Shown here in pieces: positions 1 through 9,163 of a DNA stretch of 50,186 nt. This DNA comes from Rhodospirillales bacterium (GTDB taxonomy: Bacteria; Pseudomonadota; Alphaproteobacteria; BOG-932; Roseiterribacteraceae). The notes beneath the pieces were generated by a model. The model saw only the letters and a list, made by a program, of their open reading frames with translations, was not told the origin of the DNA and searched no databases. How positions within the stretch are numbered: the first letter of the stretch is position 1; each line of letters opens with the position of its first letter. The stretch spans positions 8,801 to 58,986 of the forward strand of contig PLTD01000027.1 in NCBI GenBank assembly GCA_003165335.1, read 5' to 3'. The translations under genes were made by a program, and so were the position numbers.

Positions 1-3000
1 ACGGCGGCGCGGAACGTGACGGTCAGCGCGCTCGACACGACCGGGGAGAACACCACCGCAGCGATCGTAACCGTCAACGTGACGGCAGCCAACGATTCGC
101 CGGTTCTGACGCCAAATTCGTCGATCCGGCTTGCCAACTCCACCCAAGATGACCTGACGGCGCCGTCCGGCGCGGTCGGTACTCTGGTGTCGTCGCTGGT
201 GACAGGAAACGTCACCGATACCGACAACGCCAATCTTTCCAACACGACCACGGTACCGGCGGGTCAACTCGGCATCGCGATCAGTCAGGCCGACACGACG
301 GAGGGCAATTGGTGGTACTCGACCGACAACGGCGCCCATTGGACTGAGTTCGCGTCGTCCGGCATGACCGCAATATCGGGCAGCAATGCACTCCATCTGT
401 TCGCCGACGCTAATACCCGCGTCTATTTCCAACCCACGGTCGCAGGCGCCAACGGTGTGATCGCGACGGCACTGACCTATCACGCCTGGGATCAATTCGA
501 CACTTCGAGCAACCCGGCTGACAACGGCTTGCTGTCCGCACTGCCGACCGACAGCGCATTTGGTACAGGTATAAATACCAATGCGTCCGCCTATTCGTCC
601 GCCGTCCAAGTTCTGCCCGTCGTTATCGATGCGGTGGGCGGCGCGACCTATGTCGAGCCGAATGGGCCCAATGCACCGTCATCTGCGGTTGTCGTCGACA
701 ACTCGGCCGTCCTGACCGCAACCGCCGACACCTTTACCTCCGCCACGGTAACGATCAGCAATGTCCAGACCGAAGATCAACTTGTCTTCACACCCAATGC
801 CGGCACGGGAACCATCACCGCCGGCAGTTTCTCCGGCGGAGAATTGACGCTGACGGCAACTGGCGGCGCCACCGCGGCCCAGTTCCAGGCAGCGTTGCGC
901 GCGGTCACATATTACGACAGCAGCGACACGCCGATCACCACTGCGCGCGATTTTTCCCTGACCGCGCACGACAGCACGGCAGGCGCCGATGTGGCGGTCG
1001 CCAGCGGAACCATCACGGTGATCGCCGCGAACGATTCGCCGATCCTGAACGATCTTTCGGTGTCGATTGCCAACGCGACCGAGAATGCCGGTGTGCCGAC
1101 GGGCGTGGTGGGAACGCTGGTTTCGGCTCTGACCGGGGGCGGCAACGTCACCGACACGGACGGCGCCAATGCACACGACGCCAGCACGCCAGGTACGCTC
1201 GGCATCGCGATCACCAGTGCCGATACGACCGAAGGTACCTGGTATTATACGACAAACGGGGGCACGACCTGGACAGCCTTCGCGAGTGCGAGCATGACCG
1301 CAATCTCGCCGACCAACGCACTTCATTTGATCGCGGACGCGAATACCCGCATCTATTTCCAGCCGACGGTGGCCAACGCGAACGGTCAGATCGACAACGC
1401 TCTGACATTCCGCGGCTGGGACCAGTTCGATGGGGCCGCCAACGGTTCATTGTCTGCACTGCCGACCGACAGTAGTTTCGGAACGGGGGTCAACACAAAC
1501 GCTTCTGCCTATTCGTCGGCGACGGAAACATTGCCGCTTCATATCAATACGGTGGGTGGGGCGACTTTCACCGATCCGAACGATACCGCCGCGATCGGCG
1601 CCGAGGTACCGGCGGACGGCGTACTTGTCCTGTCCAGCACCGACATATTCTCGTCCGCGACGGTGACGATCGCCGGCGCCAATCCGGAAGATCACCTGAC
1701 ATTCACGCCCTCGGCAGCGACCGGCGACATCGCGCTTGGAAGCTATAGCGGCGGTGTCCTGACTCTGACATCCGCGGGCGGTGCGACCGCGGCGCAGATT
1801 CAAGCGGCGCTGCGGTCGGTGCAATATTACGACAGCAGCGATACGCCGATAACCAGCGCGCGAAGCCTGACCGTCTCGGTTACCGACAGCACGACAAGCA
1901 CGACCAGAACGCTGGCTACGCCGACGATTACAGTGGTTGCGGCGAACGATTCGCCGATCCTGAACGATCTGGCGGTTTCGCTGACCACTACTACGGAAGA
2001 CAACGGCACTCCGGTCGGCGCGGTCGGGACGCTGGTTTCGGCGCTGACCGGCGGCGGCAATGTCACCGACACCGATGGCGCCAATGCCCATGACGGAAGC
2101 ACGCCGGGTCTCGTTGGTATCGCCATAGAGGCAGCCGATACGACTGAAGGCACCTGGTATTACTCCACCAATGGCGGAACGACCTGGACTGCCTTTGCGG
2201 GTTCGGGCCTACCGGCCATTTCTTCGGCCAACGCGCTGCATCTGGTTGCCGACGCCAATACGCGAATCTATTTCCAGCCGACACCGGATTGGAACGGCCA
2301 AGTCAACAATGGCCTGACTTTCCGGGGTTGGGACCAGTTCGACGGTGCGGCCAACGGATCGCTTTCGGCTCTGCCCGGCGACAGCGCCTTGGGCACCGGC
2401 GTCAATACGAATGCCTCGGCTTATTCGGCTGCGATCCAGACATTGCCGATAGTGGGCATTGCCATTAACGACGCGCCGATTGCGAGCGGCAGTGCGACTT
2501 TGACCGCGACGACTGAGGATACCACGAGCCCGCCCGGGGATACGGTAGCGCATCTGTTCGGCGGCAGTTTCAACGACAGCGCCGATCAGCAGCAGACGTC
2601 CTCCAACCCGACGGGTTCCGTCGCCAATACGCTGGCCGGGATCGCGATTACCGGGAACGCTTCGACTGCAGGCCAGGGCGTTTGGCAATATTCGACGGAC
2701 GGCGGTACGACATTCGTCACGATTCCGACGACCGGCCTTGGCGACAGCAGCGCGATCATATTGCCGGCTTCGGCCGAGTTGCGCTTTGTGCCGGTGGCGG
2801 ACTTCAACGGCGTTCCAGGCGGCCTGACGACGCGCCTGATCGACAGCTCGACCAGCATCGTCACAGGCTCCACGACAGGTCTGGCCCTATCGACCGGCAG
2901 CACGGCCTTTACCGGCGTCGATGTGTCGGGGACCCATAACGATGGCTCGACCGCGGTCAGCGCAGCCACGGTTGCGTTGAACACATCTGTGATCGCGGTC

Positions 3001-5337
3001 AACGACGCGCCGATCGCAAGCGGAAGCGCGACCCTGGCCGCAACGACCGAAGACGCGACCGGTCCGTCCGGTGCGACGGTCACTTCATTGCTTGCGCAAA
3101 CGACGGTCAATTATTCGGATACCGCAGATACGGTGACAACTGCTGTCTCGGGCGGTTCGGTCGGCACGCCACCCGCCGCCATTGCGATCACCGGCAATGC
3201 GGCGACATCGGATCAGGGCGTCTACCAATATTCCACCGATAACGGCGCGCACTGGACTACCATTCCCGCGACAGGCCTCGGCAGCACGAATGCGATCGTC
3301 ATTCCGGTCAGCGCCGAGTTGCGCTTCGTTCCGGTGGCGGACTTCAACGGCGTACCGGGCCAACTGACTGCCCATATCTCGGACGGCACCGCACTGCCCG
3401 CAACTGGGCCGGAAGATATCAGCGCGGCCATCGGCGGAACCGGTGGCTTCTCCGCCGGCACCATCATGATCGGTACATCGGTGACTGCCGTTAACGACGC
3501 GCCGATTGCGAGTGGCAGTGCGACTTTGACCGCGACGTCTGAGGATACCACGAGCCCGCCCGGGGATACGGTGGCGCACCTGTTCGGCGGCAATTTCAAA
3601 GACAGCGCCGATCAGCAGCAGACGTCCGCCAACCCGACCGGTTCTGTCGCCAACACGCTGGCCGGGATCGCGATCACCGGGAACGCTTCGACGGCGGGCC
3701 AGGGCGTTTGGCAATATTCGACGGACGGCGGTACGACATTCGTCACGATTCCGACGACCGGCCTTGGCGACAGCAGCGCGATCATATTGCCGGCTTCGGC
3801 CGAGTTGCGCTTTGTACCGGTGGCGGACTTCAACGGCGTTCCAGGCGGCCTGACGACGCGTCTGATCGACAGCTCGACCAGCATCGTCACAGGCTCCACG
3901 ACAGGCTTGGCCCTATCGACCGGCAGCACGGCCTTTACCGGCGTCGATGTGTCGGGGACCCATAACGATGGCTCGACCGCGGTCAGCGCAGCCACGGTTG
4001 CGTTGAACATATCGGTGGTCGCGGTTAACGATGCGCCGATCGCGAGCGGAAGCGCGACCCTGGCGCCGACGACGGAGGACACGCTAAACCCGCCCGGCGA
4101 TACGATTTCCGACCTGTTCGGCGCCAATTTCAACGACAGCGCCGATCAGCAGCAAAGCGCATCCAACCCAACGGGTTCGGTCGCCAACACTTTGGCAGGC
4201 ATCGCCGTTACGGGCAACGCGGCAACACCGACGCAGGGCTTTTATCAATATTCGACGGATAATGGCGCGCACTGGACCAGCATCCCGGCCAGCGGCTTGG
4301 GCGACGGGAATGCCATCATCCTTCCGGCATCCGCAGAGCTGCGCTTCCTGCCTGCAGTGGGTTACAATGGGACGCCGGGCGCTTTGACCACACGCTTAAT
4401 CGATACGTCTTCGGGCGCTTTGACCGGGTCGGAAACAGGCGTGAGTCTGTCCGCTGTCGGCGGGATAACGCCCTATAGCGCCGACAATGTTCTGCTCACG
4501 ACCCGCGTAGTCGAAAGCGGCGGGATCCCGATCCTGACGCCGACACCGCCGCCGTCGATCTTTAGCACGTCGATGATGACCGACGAGAGCGAAGCGACTG
4601 CGAAGCAATATCCTGACGATCTGACGACACAGGGTGGCGAGGGCAGGGCCTTCACCGACGACCTGCAATCTCGGCCGATCATCCCGCAAGTTTCGCTGAT
4701 CGGTTCGGTGGGCAACAAGTTCGTAATCGCCGAACAGCAATCGATCATTTCCGTACCATCGAACCTGTTCGAAGACAGCTACCCGGGTGCCCAGCTCGAA
4801 TTTGAGGCACGTAGTCCGGACGGCGGTTCGTTGCCCAGTTGGCTCGAATTCGATGCCCGCAACCTGACCTTCTCCGGAACGCCGCCGGCGACGTCTCACG
4901 GCGCGGTCGATGTTCTGATCGTCGCCCGCGACCAGTTCGGGCACGAAGCCACGGCCAGCTTCCGGATTCTTGTCGGACGCGACGACAAGGCTCTCCAGGA
5001 TCTGATGGCGCCGCCGAAGAAGGGCACCACGAGCGATGGGGCGTCACTGGTGGTGCCAGCTGCACCTGCCACCAACGGGAACTCGGCTTCGCCCCATCGC
5101 GGTCAGAAATCGACCGCTCGGGAAACGCGTCATGCAGATGCTGGGAACGATGCACCCGATGGTACGGTCGATGGGCTATTCGGGTCTCTTACAGGCCATT
5201 CGGCCGGCAACCGCCAGCTTGGTCGCACCGCCTTCTCGGCTCAGTTGCGCGATGCCGGCGCGATGGGCCGCCTGTCACAAGCTCGACATCTGCTGGAGGC
5301 GATCGCCAAGATCGACCCGGTAAAACCTGCTGCTTGA
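1..5337 (+). CDS. Giant repeat surface protein (adhesin-like), 3' part, 5' end outside window
   Basis: The frame is open from base 1, so the true start lies upstream; the GTG at 16 is only the first in-window start-like codon. About 1778 residues are visible. They form a tandem array of cadherin/VCBS-like beta-sandwich modules, each opened by ANDSP or NDAPIASG. Two long modules (about 310 aa) begin near bases 88 and 1024, and a shortened one begins near 1939. Four shorter modules (about 165-180 aa) begin near 2464, 3000, 3490 and 4024. Near residues 1560-1660 is a putative Ig-like (He_PIG type) domain, followed by a low-complexity linker and a helical tail (FSAQLRDAGAMGRLSQAR). No RTX nonapeptides are visible here. 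The composition (Thr, Ser, Ala, Asp, Gly; almost no Cys) fits an extracellular adhesin. Only 39 bp without an obvious terminator separate it from the TolC-like gene, so it is probably the cargo of the export operon. Adhesion is inferred from architecture. Confidence 0.88.
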   Translation, partial: TAARNVTVSALDTTGENTTAAIVTVNVTAANDSPVLTPNSSIRLANSTQDDLTAPSGAVGTLVSSLVTGNVTDTDNANLSNTTTVPAGQLGIAISQADTTEGNWWYSTDNGAHWTEFASSGMTAISGSNALHLFADANTRVYFQPTVAGANGVIATALTYHAWDQFDTSSNPADNGLLSALPTDSAFGTGINTNASAYSSAVQVLPVVIDAVGGATYVEPNGPNAPSSAVVVDNSAVLTATADTFTSATVTISNVQTEDQLVFTPNAGTGTITAGSFSGGELTLTATGGATAAQFQAALRAVTYYDSSDTPITTARDFSLTAHDSTAGADVAVASGTITVIAANDSPILNDLSVSIANATENAGVPTGVVGTLVSALTGGGNVTDTDGANAHDASTPGTLGIAITSADTTEGTWYYTTNGGTTWTAFASASMTAISPTNALHLIADANTRIYFQPTVANANGQIDNALTFRGWDQFDGAANGSLSALPTDSSFGTGVNTNASAYSSATETLPLHINTVGGATFTDPNDTAAIGAEVPADGVLVLSSTDIFSSATVTIAGANPEDHLTFTPSAATGDIALGSYSGGVLTLTSAGGATAAQIQAALRSVQYYDSSDTPITSARSLTVSVTDSTTSTTRTLATPTITVVAANDSPILNDLAVSLTTTTEDNGTPVGAVGTLVSALTGGGNVTDTDGANAHDGSTPGLVGIAIEAADTTEGTWYYSTNGGTTWTAFAGSGLPAISSANALHLVADANTRIYFQPTPDWNGQVNNGLTFRGWDQFDGAANGSLSALPGDSALGTGVNTNASAYSAAIQTLPIVGIAINDAPIASGSATLTATTEDTTSPPGDTVAHLFGGSFNDSADQQQTSSNPTGSVANTLAGIAITGNASTAGQGVWQYSTDGGTTFVTIPTTGLGDSSAIILPASAELRFVPVADFNGVPGGLTTRLIDSSTSIVTGSTTGLALSTGSTAFTGVDVSGTHNDGSTAVSAATVALNTSVIAVNDAPIASGSATLAATTEDATGPSGATVTSLLAQTTVNYSDTADTVTTAVSGGSVGTPPAAIAITGNAATSDQGVYQYSTDNGAHWTTIPATGLGSTNAIVIPVSAELRFVPVADFNGVPGQLTAHISDGTALPATGPEDISAAIGGTGGFSAGTIMIGTSVTAVNDAPIASGSATLTATSEDTTSPPGDTVAHLFGGNFKDSADQQQTSANPTGSVANTLAGIAITGNASTAGQGVWQYSTDGGTTFVTIPTTGLGDSSAIILPASAELRFVPVADFNGVPGGLTTRLIDSSTSIVTGSTTGLALSTGSTAFTGVDVSGTHNDGSTAVSAATVALNISVVAVNDAPIASGSATLAPTTEDTLNPPGDTISDLFGANFNDSADQQQSASNPTGSVANTLAGIAVTGNAATPTQGFYQYSTDNGAHWTSIPASGLGDGNAIILPASAELRFLPAVGYNGTPGALTTRLIDTSSGALTGSETGVSLSAVGGITPYSADNVLLTTRVVESGGIPILTPTPPPSIFSTSMMTDESEATAKQYPDDLTTQGGEGRAFTDDLQSRPIIPQVSLIGSVGNKFVIAEQQSIISVPSNLFEDSYPGAQLEFEARSPDGGSLPSWLEFDARNLTFSGTPPATSHGAVDVLIVARDQFGHEATASFRILVGRDDKALQDLMAPPKKGTTSDGASLVVPAAPATNGNSASPHRGQKSTARETRHADAGNDAPDGTVDGLFGSLTGHSAGNRQLGRTAFSAQLRDAGAMGRLSQARHLLEAIAKIDPVKPAA
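2470..3035 (+). repeat. Intragenic direct repeat, copy 1 (short adhesin module)
   Basis: This segment is nearly identical in DNA sequence to 3496-4061, at a constant offset of 1026 bp with only scattered single-base differences. It starts at the GACGCGCCGATTGCGAG stretch that encodes the NDAPIASG linker and covers one whole short module. Confidence 0.9.
3496..4061 (+). repeat. Intragenic direct repeat, copy 2 (short adhesin module)
   Basis: This is the second copy of the module at 2470-3035. The intervening module (about 3000-3490) is clearly more diverged. The pattern fits duplication of a two-module unit, or gene conversion between alternate modules. Confidence 0.9.
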
Positions 5338-5376
5338 TCGAATTATAACGCCACCGCTTAAAGAGAAATTCATACT

Positions 5377-7032
5377 ATGAAGCAGATATCTGGTTTTGGA
5401 GCCGATCGCCCACCTGTGCTGGGACTTCGGTCGCGCCGTGCAGCCGGATTGGCGCGGAACGCGGGCCTCGCCGCATTGTCGGCGGTGTTGTTGGCAAGCT
5501 GCGCGATGAAGCCCGAACCCATCAGTCAGCAGGAACATTTCAAGCGGGCCTGGGACGATTATAAGACGCTCTACGCGGCATATAAGCCGATCCAGGGCCC
5601 GATGACTCTGCCCGACGCGATCGCTAGGGCCTTGAAATATAATTACGACGCAGAGCTGTCGAAGATCGAAGTGTCGCTGCAGGACAAACAGCTCGACCTT
5701 GCGCTGACCCAGATGCTTCCCCGTTTGGCCGCGACGGCGGGCTACAACTATCGCAATAACGACAATGCTGCCGAGAGCGTTTCTGAGATCACCAAGAAGC
5801 AGTCGCTGGAATATTCCTTTTCGGAGGAACCGACGCACGGCACCGCCGGGTTGGAATTGTCCTGGAATATCCTCGATTTCGGGGTCAGCTATTTCCAGGC
5901 CAAACAACAGGGCTATCGCACCTTCGTCGCGGTCGAACGGCGGCGCAAGGTTATCGACGGCATCGTCAAGGGCGTCCAGGAGGCCTATTGGAAAGCCGCT
6001 GCCGCCGACCGGCTGTTGCCGCGCGTCACACCGCTCCTGGCCGAGGCGCAACACATTCTCGACGCCTCTCGCGAGGCGAACAGCAAAAAGCTCGAGCCTG
6101 CCCTTCAGGCGCTGGATTTCCAGCAAGGCATGCTTCAGGTCATCGGTCAGTTGAAACATATCCAGACCGACCTTAACTCGGCCAAGATTCAGCTTGCGTC
6201 CTTGGTCAATGTTCCCAACGACGCGCCGATCCAGTTTCCCGCCATGAGCGTGTCGATCAAGCCGCCCACTGGTCCCATCGATCCGCGCAACTTGGAATCA
6301 CTGGGTCTGGCGATGCGCCCTGAGCTGCGAGAGGAGGCCTATCAGGAGAAAATCGACAAGCAGGACGTCTATAAGGAAATGATCAAGATGATGCCGGGCG
6401 TCGGCCTGCTGGGCAGCATCAACTATGACAGCAACCGCTATCTCTTTAATCCAAGCTGGGGACAGCTCGGTGTTCAGGCGTCGTTCAACCTGGTCAATTT
6501 GATCGAAGGGCCTAAGGCCATTGAGGCGGCGGAAACGTCGGTCGAGGTTGCCCATGCTCGCCGGCTCGCACTCAGCGTCGCGGTGCTGACCCAGGTCAAC
6601 CTCAGCTATCAGGAATATCTGACTTCGCTGGAAGACTACGATAATTCCAGACAGGTCGACGAAGTGCAGCAGCAAATTCGCGTGGCTTCGAAGAATATTT
6701 CCGCCGCCAACGCCCAGTCCGAGGCCGATCGCGTACGACGCGAACTGGCATCGATGGTATCTGAACTGGCTTATGACCGCTCGGTCGCGCAGGTTCACAC
6801 TGCGCTGGTCAATCTTTACACAGCTGTCGGCGTCGATCTGGTTTCTCCGACCGTGCAAACCGATGACCTAGCGACCCTCAGTCAACATGTCGCCTCCGCC
6901 ATCGCCGGGTGGGAGGCGGGAGAGATGCCAAAGACCGACCTTCCCGTCGCGCTTGAAACCGGGCCCGGCGACAAAGGCCAATCGCCGCTGGCTCTGGCCT
7001 CGTCCGGAGGCGTCGTGCGGAAGGCCGAATGA
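5377..7032 (+). CDS. TolC-family outer-membrane efflux lipoprotein
   Basis: This 551-residue protein resembles TolC/OEP-type channels that form the outer-membrane duct of type I secretion and efflux systems. The N-terminus is basic and then hydrophobic and ends in a lipobox, LLASC with Cys42, which suggests a lipid-anchored outer-membrane protein as in the NodT/OprM branch. The rest is long amphipathic helix with two OEP-like halves: LPDAIARALKYNYDAELSKI near residue 75 and a second half around residue 300 (LGLAMRPELREEAYQEKI). The ATG at 5377 follows a purine-rich AAAGAGAAA stretch. The gene lies 39 bp after the giant repeat protein and its stop overlaps the next start (ATGA), so the two are likely translationally coupled. 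It probably serves as exit duct for the upstream protein. The family assignment is firm; the substrate is inferred. Confidence 0.87.
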   Translation: MKQISGFGADRPPVLGLRSRRAAGLARNAGLAALSAVLLASCAMKPEPISQQEHFKRAWDDYKTLYAAYKPIQGPMTLPDAIARALKYNYDAELSKIEVSLQDKQLDLALTQMLPRLAATAGYNYRNNDNAAESVSEITKKQSLEYSFSEEPTHGTAGLELSWNILDFGVSYFQAKQQGYRTFVAVERRRKVIDGIVKGVQEAYWKAAAADRLLPRVTPLLAEAQHILDASREANSKKLEPALQALDFQQGMLQVIGQLKHIQTDLNSAKIQLASLVNVPNDAPIQFPAMSVSIKPPTGPIDPRNLESLGLAMRPELREEAYQEKIDKQDVYKEMIKMMPGVGLLGSINYDSNRYLFNPSWGQLGVQASFNLVNLIEGPKAIEAAETSVEVAHARRLALSVAVLTQVNLSYQEYLTSLEDYDNSRQVDEVQQQIRVASKNISAANAQSEADRVRRELASMVSELAYDRSVAQVHTALVNLYTAVGVDLVSPTVQTDDLATLSQHVASAIAGWEAGEMPKTDLPVALETGPGDKGQSPLALASSGGVVRKAE

Positions 7033-7817
7033 TATTGCAGGGTCTTCGCAATCCCATCGGGATAGGGGCTGTCATATTTGCGGCTTCGGCCGCTTCGCAC
7101 CTGGCTATTGGTGCGCCTGACGAACAGAGCAATCGTGAGATTCGCGTGCAGGTGGTCGCCGAGACCAGCGCTACGATCGGTGCGCCGATGGCGGGGCGTC
7201 TCGTTCAGTTTCCGTTGCACGACGGCGAGCGCTTCAAGCAAGGCGACGTCTTGGCGAAGTTCTTCTGTGCTGAAAAGGACGGTGCGCTCGGTCATGCCAA
7301 AGCATTGCTGGAGGGACGCCGTCGGATTTTCGAGAGCAAACAGGCTCTCCACAATCTTGGGTCGTCGAGCGAGGTCGAATATAAGGTCGCCGAGGCGGAA
7401 GCTGCGGAAGCCGCGGCAGACGTAACGGCCGCGCAGGCGGCCACCGACAGCTGTACCGTCACGGCCCCCTTCACCGGGCGTGTCGCCGCAACCTTCACCC
7501 ATAATTTCCAGTTCCTGGGCACCGGCGCGCCCTTGATTGAAATTTTGAGCGACAAAGACCTGGAGCTGGAACTGATATTGCCGTCGCAGTGGCTGGCTTG
7601 GCTGAAACCGGGTACGCCGTTTCAGGTGACGGTGGACGAGACCGGCAAAACATATGCGGCGAAACTGACGCGGCTGTCCGGCAAAGTCGACGCGGTCAGC
7701 CGTTCGATCAAGGTTTACGGTCATATCGACCAGCCCGACGATACGCTCTTGCCCGGTATGAGCGGTCAAGCCCGATTTACTCCGCCCGCCGGCGAGGGCG
7801 CAGCCGCGGCCAAGTGA
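7029..7817 (+). CDS. Periplasmic adaptor (membrane-fusion) protein, HlyD/RND type
   Basis: A short membrane-fusion protein of 262 aa. A hydrophobic N-terminal segment (about residues 8-28) probably acts as signal peptide or anchor. Then come a split lipoyl-like domain (SATIGAPMAGRLVQFPLHDG near residue 50; VTAPFTGRVAATF near 152), a helical hairpin rich in Ala and Glu, and a beta-barrel domain (LILPSQWLAWLKPGTPFQV). The family bridges an inner-membrane component to a TolC-like duct across the periplasm. The ATG overlaps the TolC-like stop (ATGA) and its own TGA overlaps the next ATG (TGATG), so the genes form one operon. At 262 aa it is shorter than classic HlyD (about 470 aa), which implies a short hairpin. 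Confidence 0.84.
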   Translation: MILQGLRNPIGIGAVIFAASAASHLAIGAPDEQSNREIRVQVVAETSATIGAPMAGRLVQFPLHDGERFKQGDVLAKFFCAEKDGALGHAKALLEGRRRIFESKQALHNLGSSSEVEYKVAEAEAAEAAADVTAAQAATDSCTVTAPFTGRVAATFTHNFQFLGTGAPLIEILSDKDLELELILPSQWLAWLKPGTPFQVTVDETGKTYAAKLTRLSGKVDAVSRSIKVYGHIDQPDDTLLPGMSGQARFTPPAGEGAAAAK

Positions 7818-9163
7818 TGAACAGTCCACCGCTAAACTATCAATTGCTGCGGTTGAGTGCGCTGTTGCAGCTTGAGCAGCGGGCTCGCGCCGCAACTCGT
7901 GCCGAACTCAAGTTTCTGATCGTCAACGATACTGCGACGGTTGTGTCTTATCAGCAGGCGGTGCTGTGGCAGAGCGATGCAGCCGGTGCGGGTTCGTTTA
8001 CGCTGTCCGGCGTTGCCGTGGCCGATGACGGCGGGCCCTATCGCATCTGGCTCGACCAGGTCATTGCAGCGATCACCCGCGGCGCCGATGCAAACCGGCT
8101 TCATATCGTAACCGCCCGAGAACTCGGCGGGGTGCCGAATGCAGAATGGGAAGAGTGGTTCCCGCCTCAGGCCCTGTGGTGTCCTTTGGTCAGGGGCGAT
8201 GGCAAGCTTCTTGGCGGAATGCTGTTCGGGCGCGCAGATCCCTGGGGCGACGGCGACCAACAGCTTATCGAAACGCTTGGCGGCGGCTACGCGCAATGCC
8301 TTGTCCTGGCTGACCAAGTGTTCCGGCGCCGGCTGGGTCCGGCTGCTCTGCGCCGGCCGAAAGTGCTGATCGGCATCGCGTTGGCTGTCCTTCTACTGGC
8401 CCTATTGCCTGTCAGGGAATCGGTACTCGCACCGGCGGAAATTGCGGCGGCAAATCCTGCGCCTGTAAGGTCCCCTTTCGAAGGGGTCGTCTATGCTCTT
8501 CATGTCGCGCCGAACGATCCTGTCCATGCCGGCCAGCAACTCGTGTCGCTCGACAAGACTGAGCTTCAGACCAAACTTGCGGTCACCCAGAAGGCGCTCG
8601 ATATGGCGGCCGAGGAATATGCCGGCACATCGCAGGAAGCGATGGACGATCCCAAGGCCAAGAGTCGGCTGGCGATCCTGCAGAGCAAGGTCGATCAGCA
8701 GAAGGCCGAATTGGCCTACGACCGGGAAATGCTCGACCGCGCAGATGTGACGGCTCCCGCCGACGGCATCGCTGTTTTCGACGACAGCAACGAGTGGGCG
8801 GGAAAGCCGGTCGCGCTCGGCGAGCGCATCATGCTCGTCGCCTCGCCGACAGATACGGAACTTGAGATCCAGGTCCCGGCGTCAGAGGTTGTGACCTTCG
8901 AACCCGGGTCGAAGGTCGCCTTCTTCAGCAATTTGGCTCCGGACCGACCTGCCCGCGGAAAGCTGGTGTTCGCAAGCTATTCCAGTTCGGTCACCGCAGA
9001 GGGCGTTCTGTCCTATGCCTTCCGGGCCAAACTCGACCCGGGCGAACCGGCGCTTCGCCTTGGGCTGAAAGGGACTGCCAAAATATACGGCCCGCGTCGT
9101 TCGCTCATCCTTTGGGTGCTGCGCCGGCCGATCGCAGCTATTCGCAAAACGCTGTCGCTGTGA
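7817..9163 (+). CDS. GAF-like domain / HlyD-type membrane-fusion protein
   Basis: The ATG at 7817 overlaps the preceding TGA by one base and is preferred over in-frame starts further upstream inside the previous gene; it gives 448 aa. Residues 1 to about 165 form a soluble GAF-like region (LLQLEQRARAATRAELKFLI; LWCPLVRGDGKLLGGMLFGR). One transmembrane helix follows near residues 180-202 (VLIGIALAVLLLALLP). The periplasmic part has a lipoyl-like half (VRSPFEGVVYALHVAPNDPV), a coiled-coil hairpin, the second lipoyl half (VTAPADGIAVF) and a beta-barrel with LEIQVPASEVVTF. A cytosolic sensor-like domain joined to a periplasmic adaptor is unusual and suggests coupling of export to an internal signal, but no ligand can be named. 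It stands between the first adaptor and the M50 protein and probably forms a complex with them. Confidence 0.8.
   Translation: MNSPPLNYQLLRLSALLQLEQRARAATRAELKFLIVNDTATVVSYQQAVLWQSDAAGAGSFTLSGVAVADDGGPYRIWLDQVIAAITRGADANRLHIVTARELGGVPNAEWEEWFPPQALWCPLVRGDGKLLGGMLFGRADPWGDGDQQLIETLGGGYAQCLVLADQVFRRRLGPAALRRPKVLIGIALAVLLLALLPVRESVLAPAEIAAANPAPVRSPFEGVVYALHVAPNDPVHAGQQLVSLDKTELQTKLAVTQKALDMAAEEYAGTSQEAMDDPKAKSRLAILQSKVDQQKAELAYDREMLDRADVTAPADGIAVFDDSNEWAGKPVALGERIMLVASPTDTELEIQVPASEVVTFEPGSKVAFFSNLAPDRPARGKLVFASYSSSVTAEGVLSYAFRAKLDPGEPALRLGLKGTAKIYGPRRSLILWVLRRPIAAIRKTLSL

Noticed and set aside
679-1326. Long open frames on the minus strand of the adhesin gene and similar frames opposite the PKS and oxoprolinase genes
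   Set aside because: They mirror the strong codon bias of the genes on the other strand, are rich in Arg and Gly, and lack recognisable domains.
9112-9159. Earlier start for the M50-HlyD protein
   Set aside because: The extra 16 residues lie inside the previous gene; the GTG at 9160 overlaps its stop as in the other junctions of the operon.
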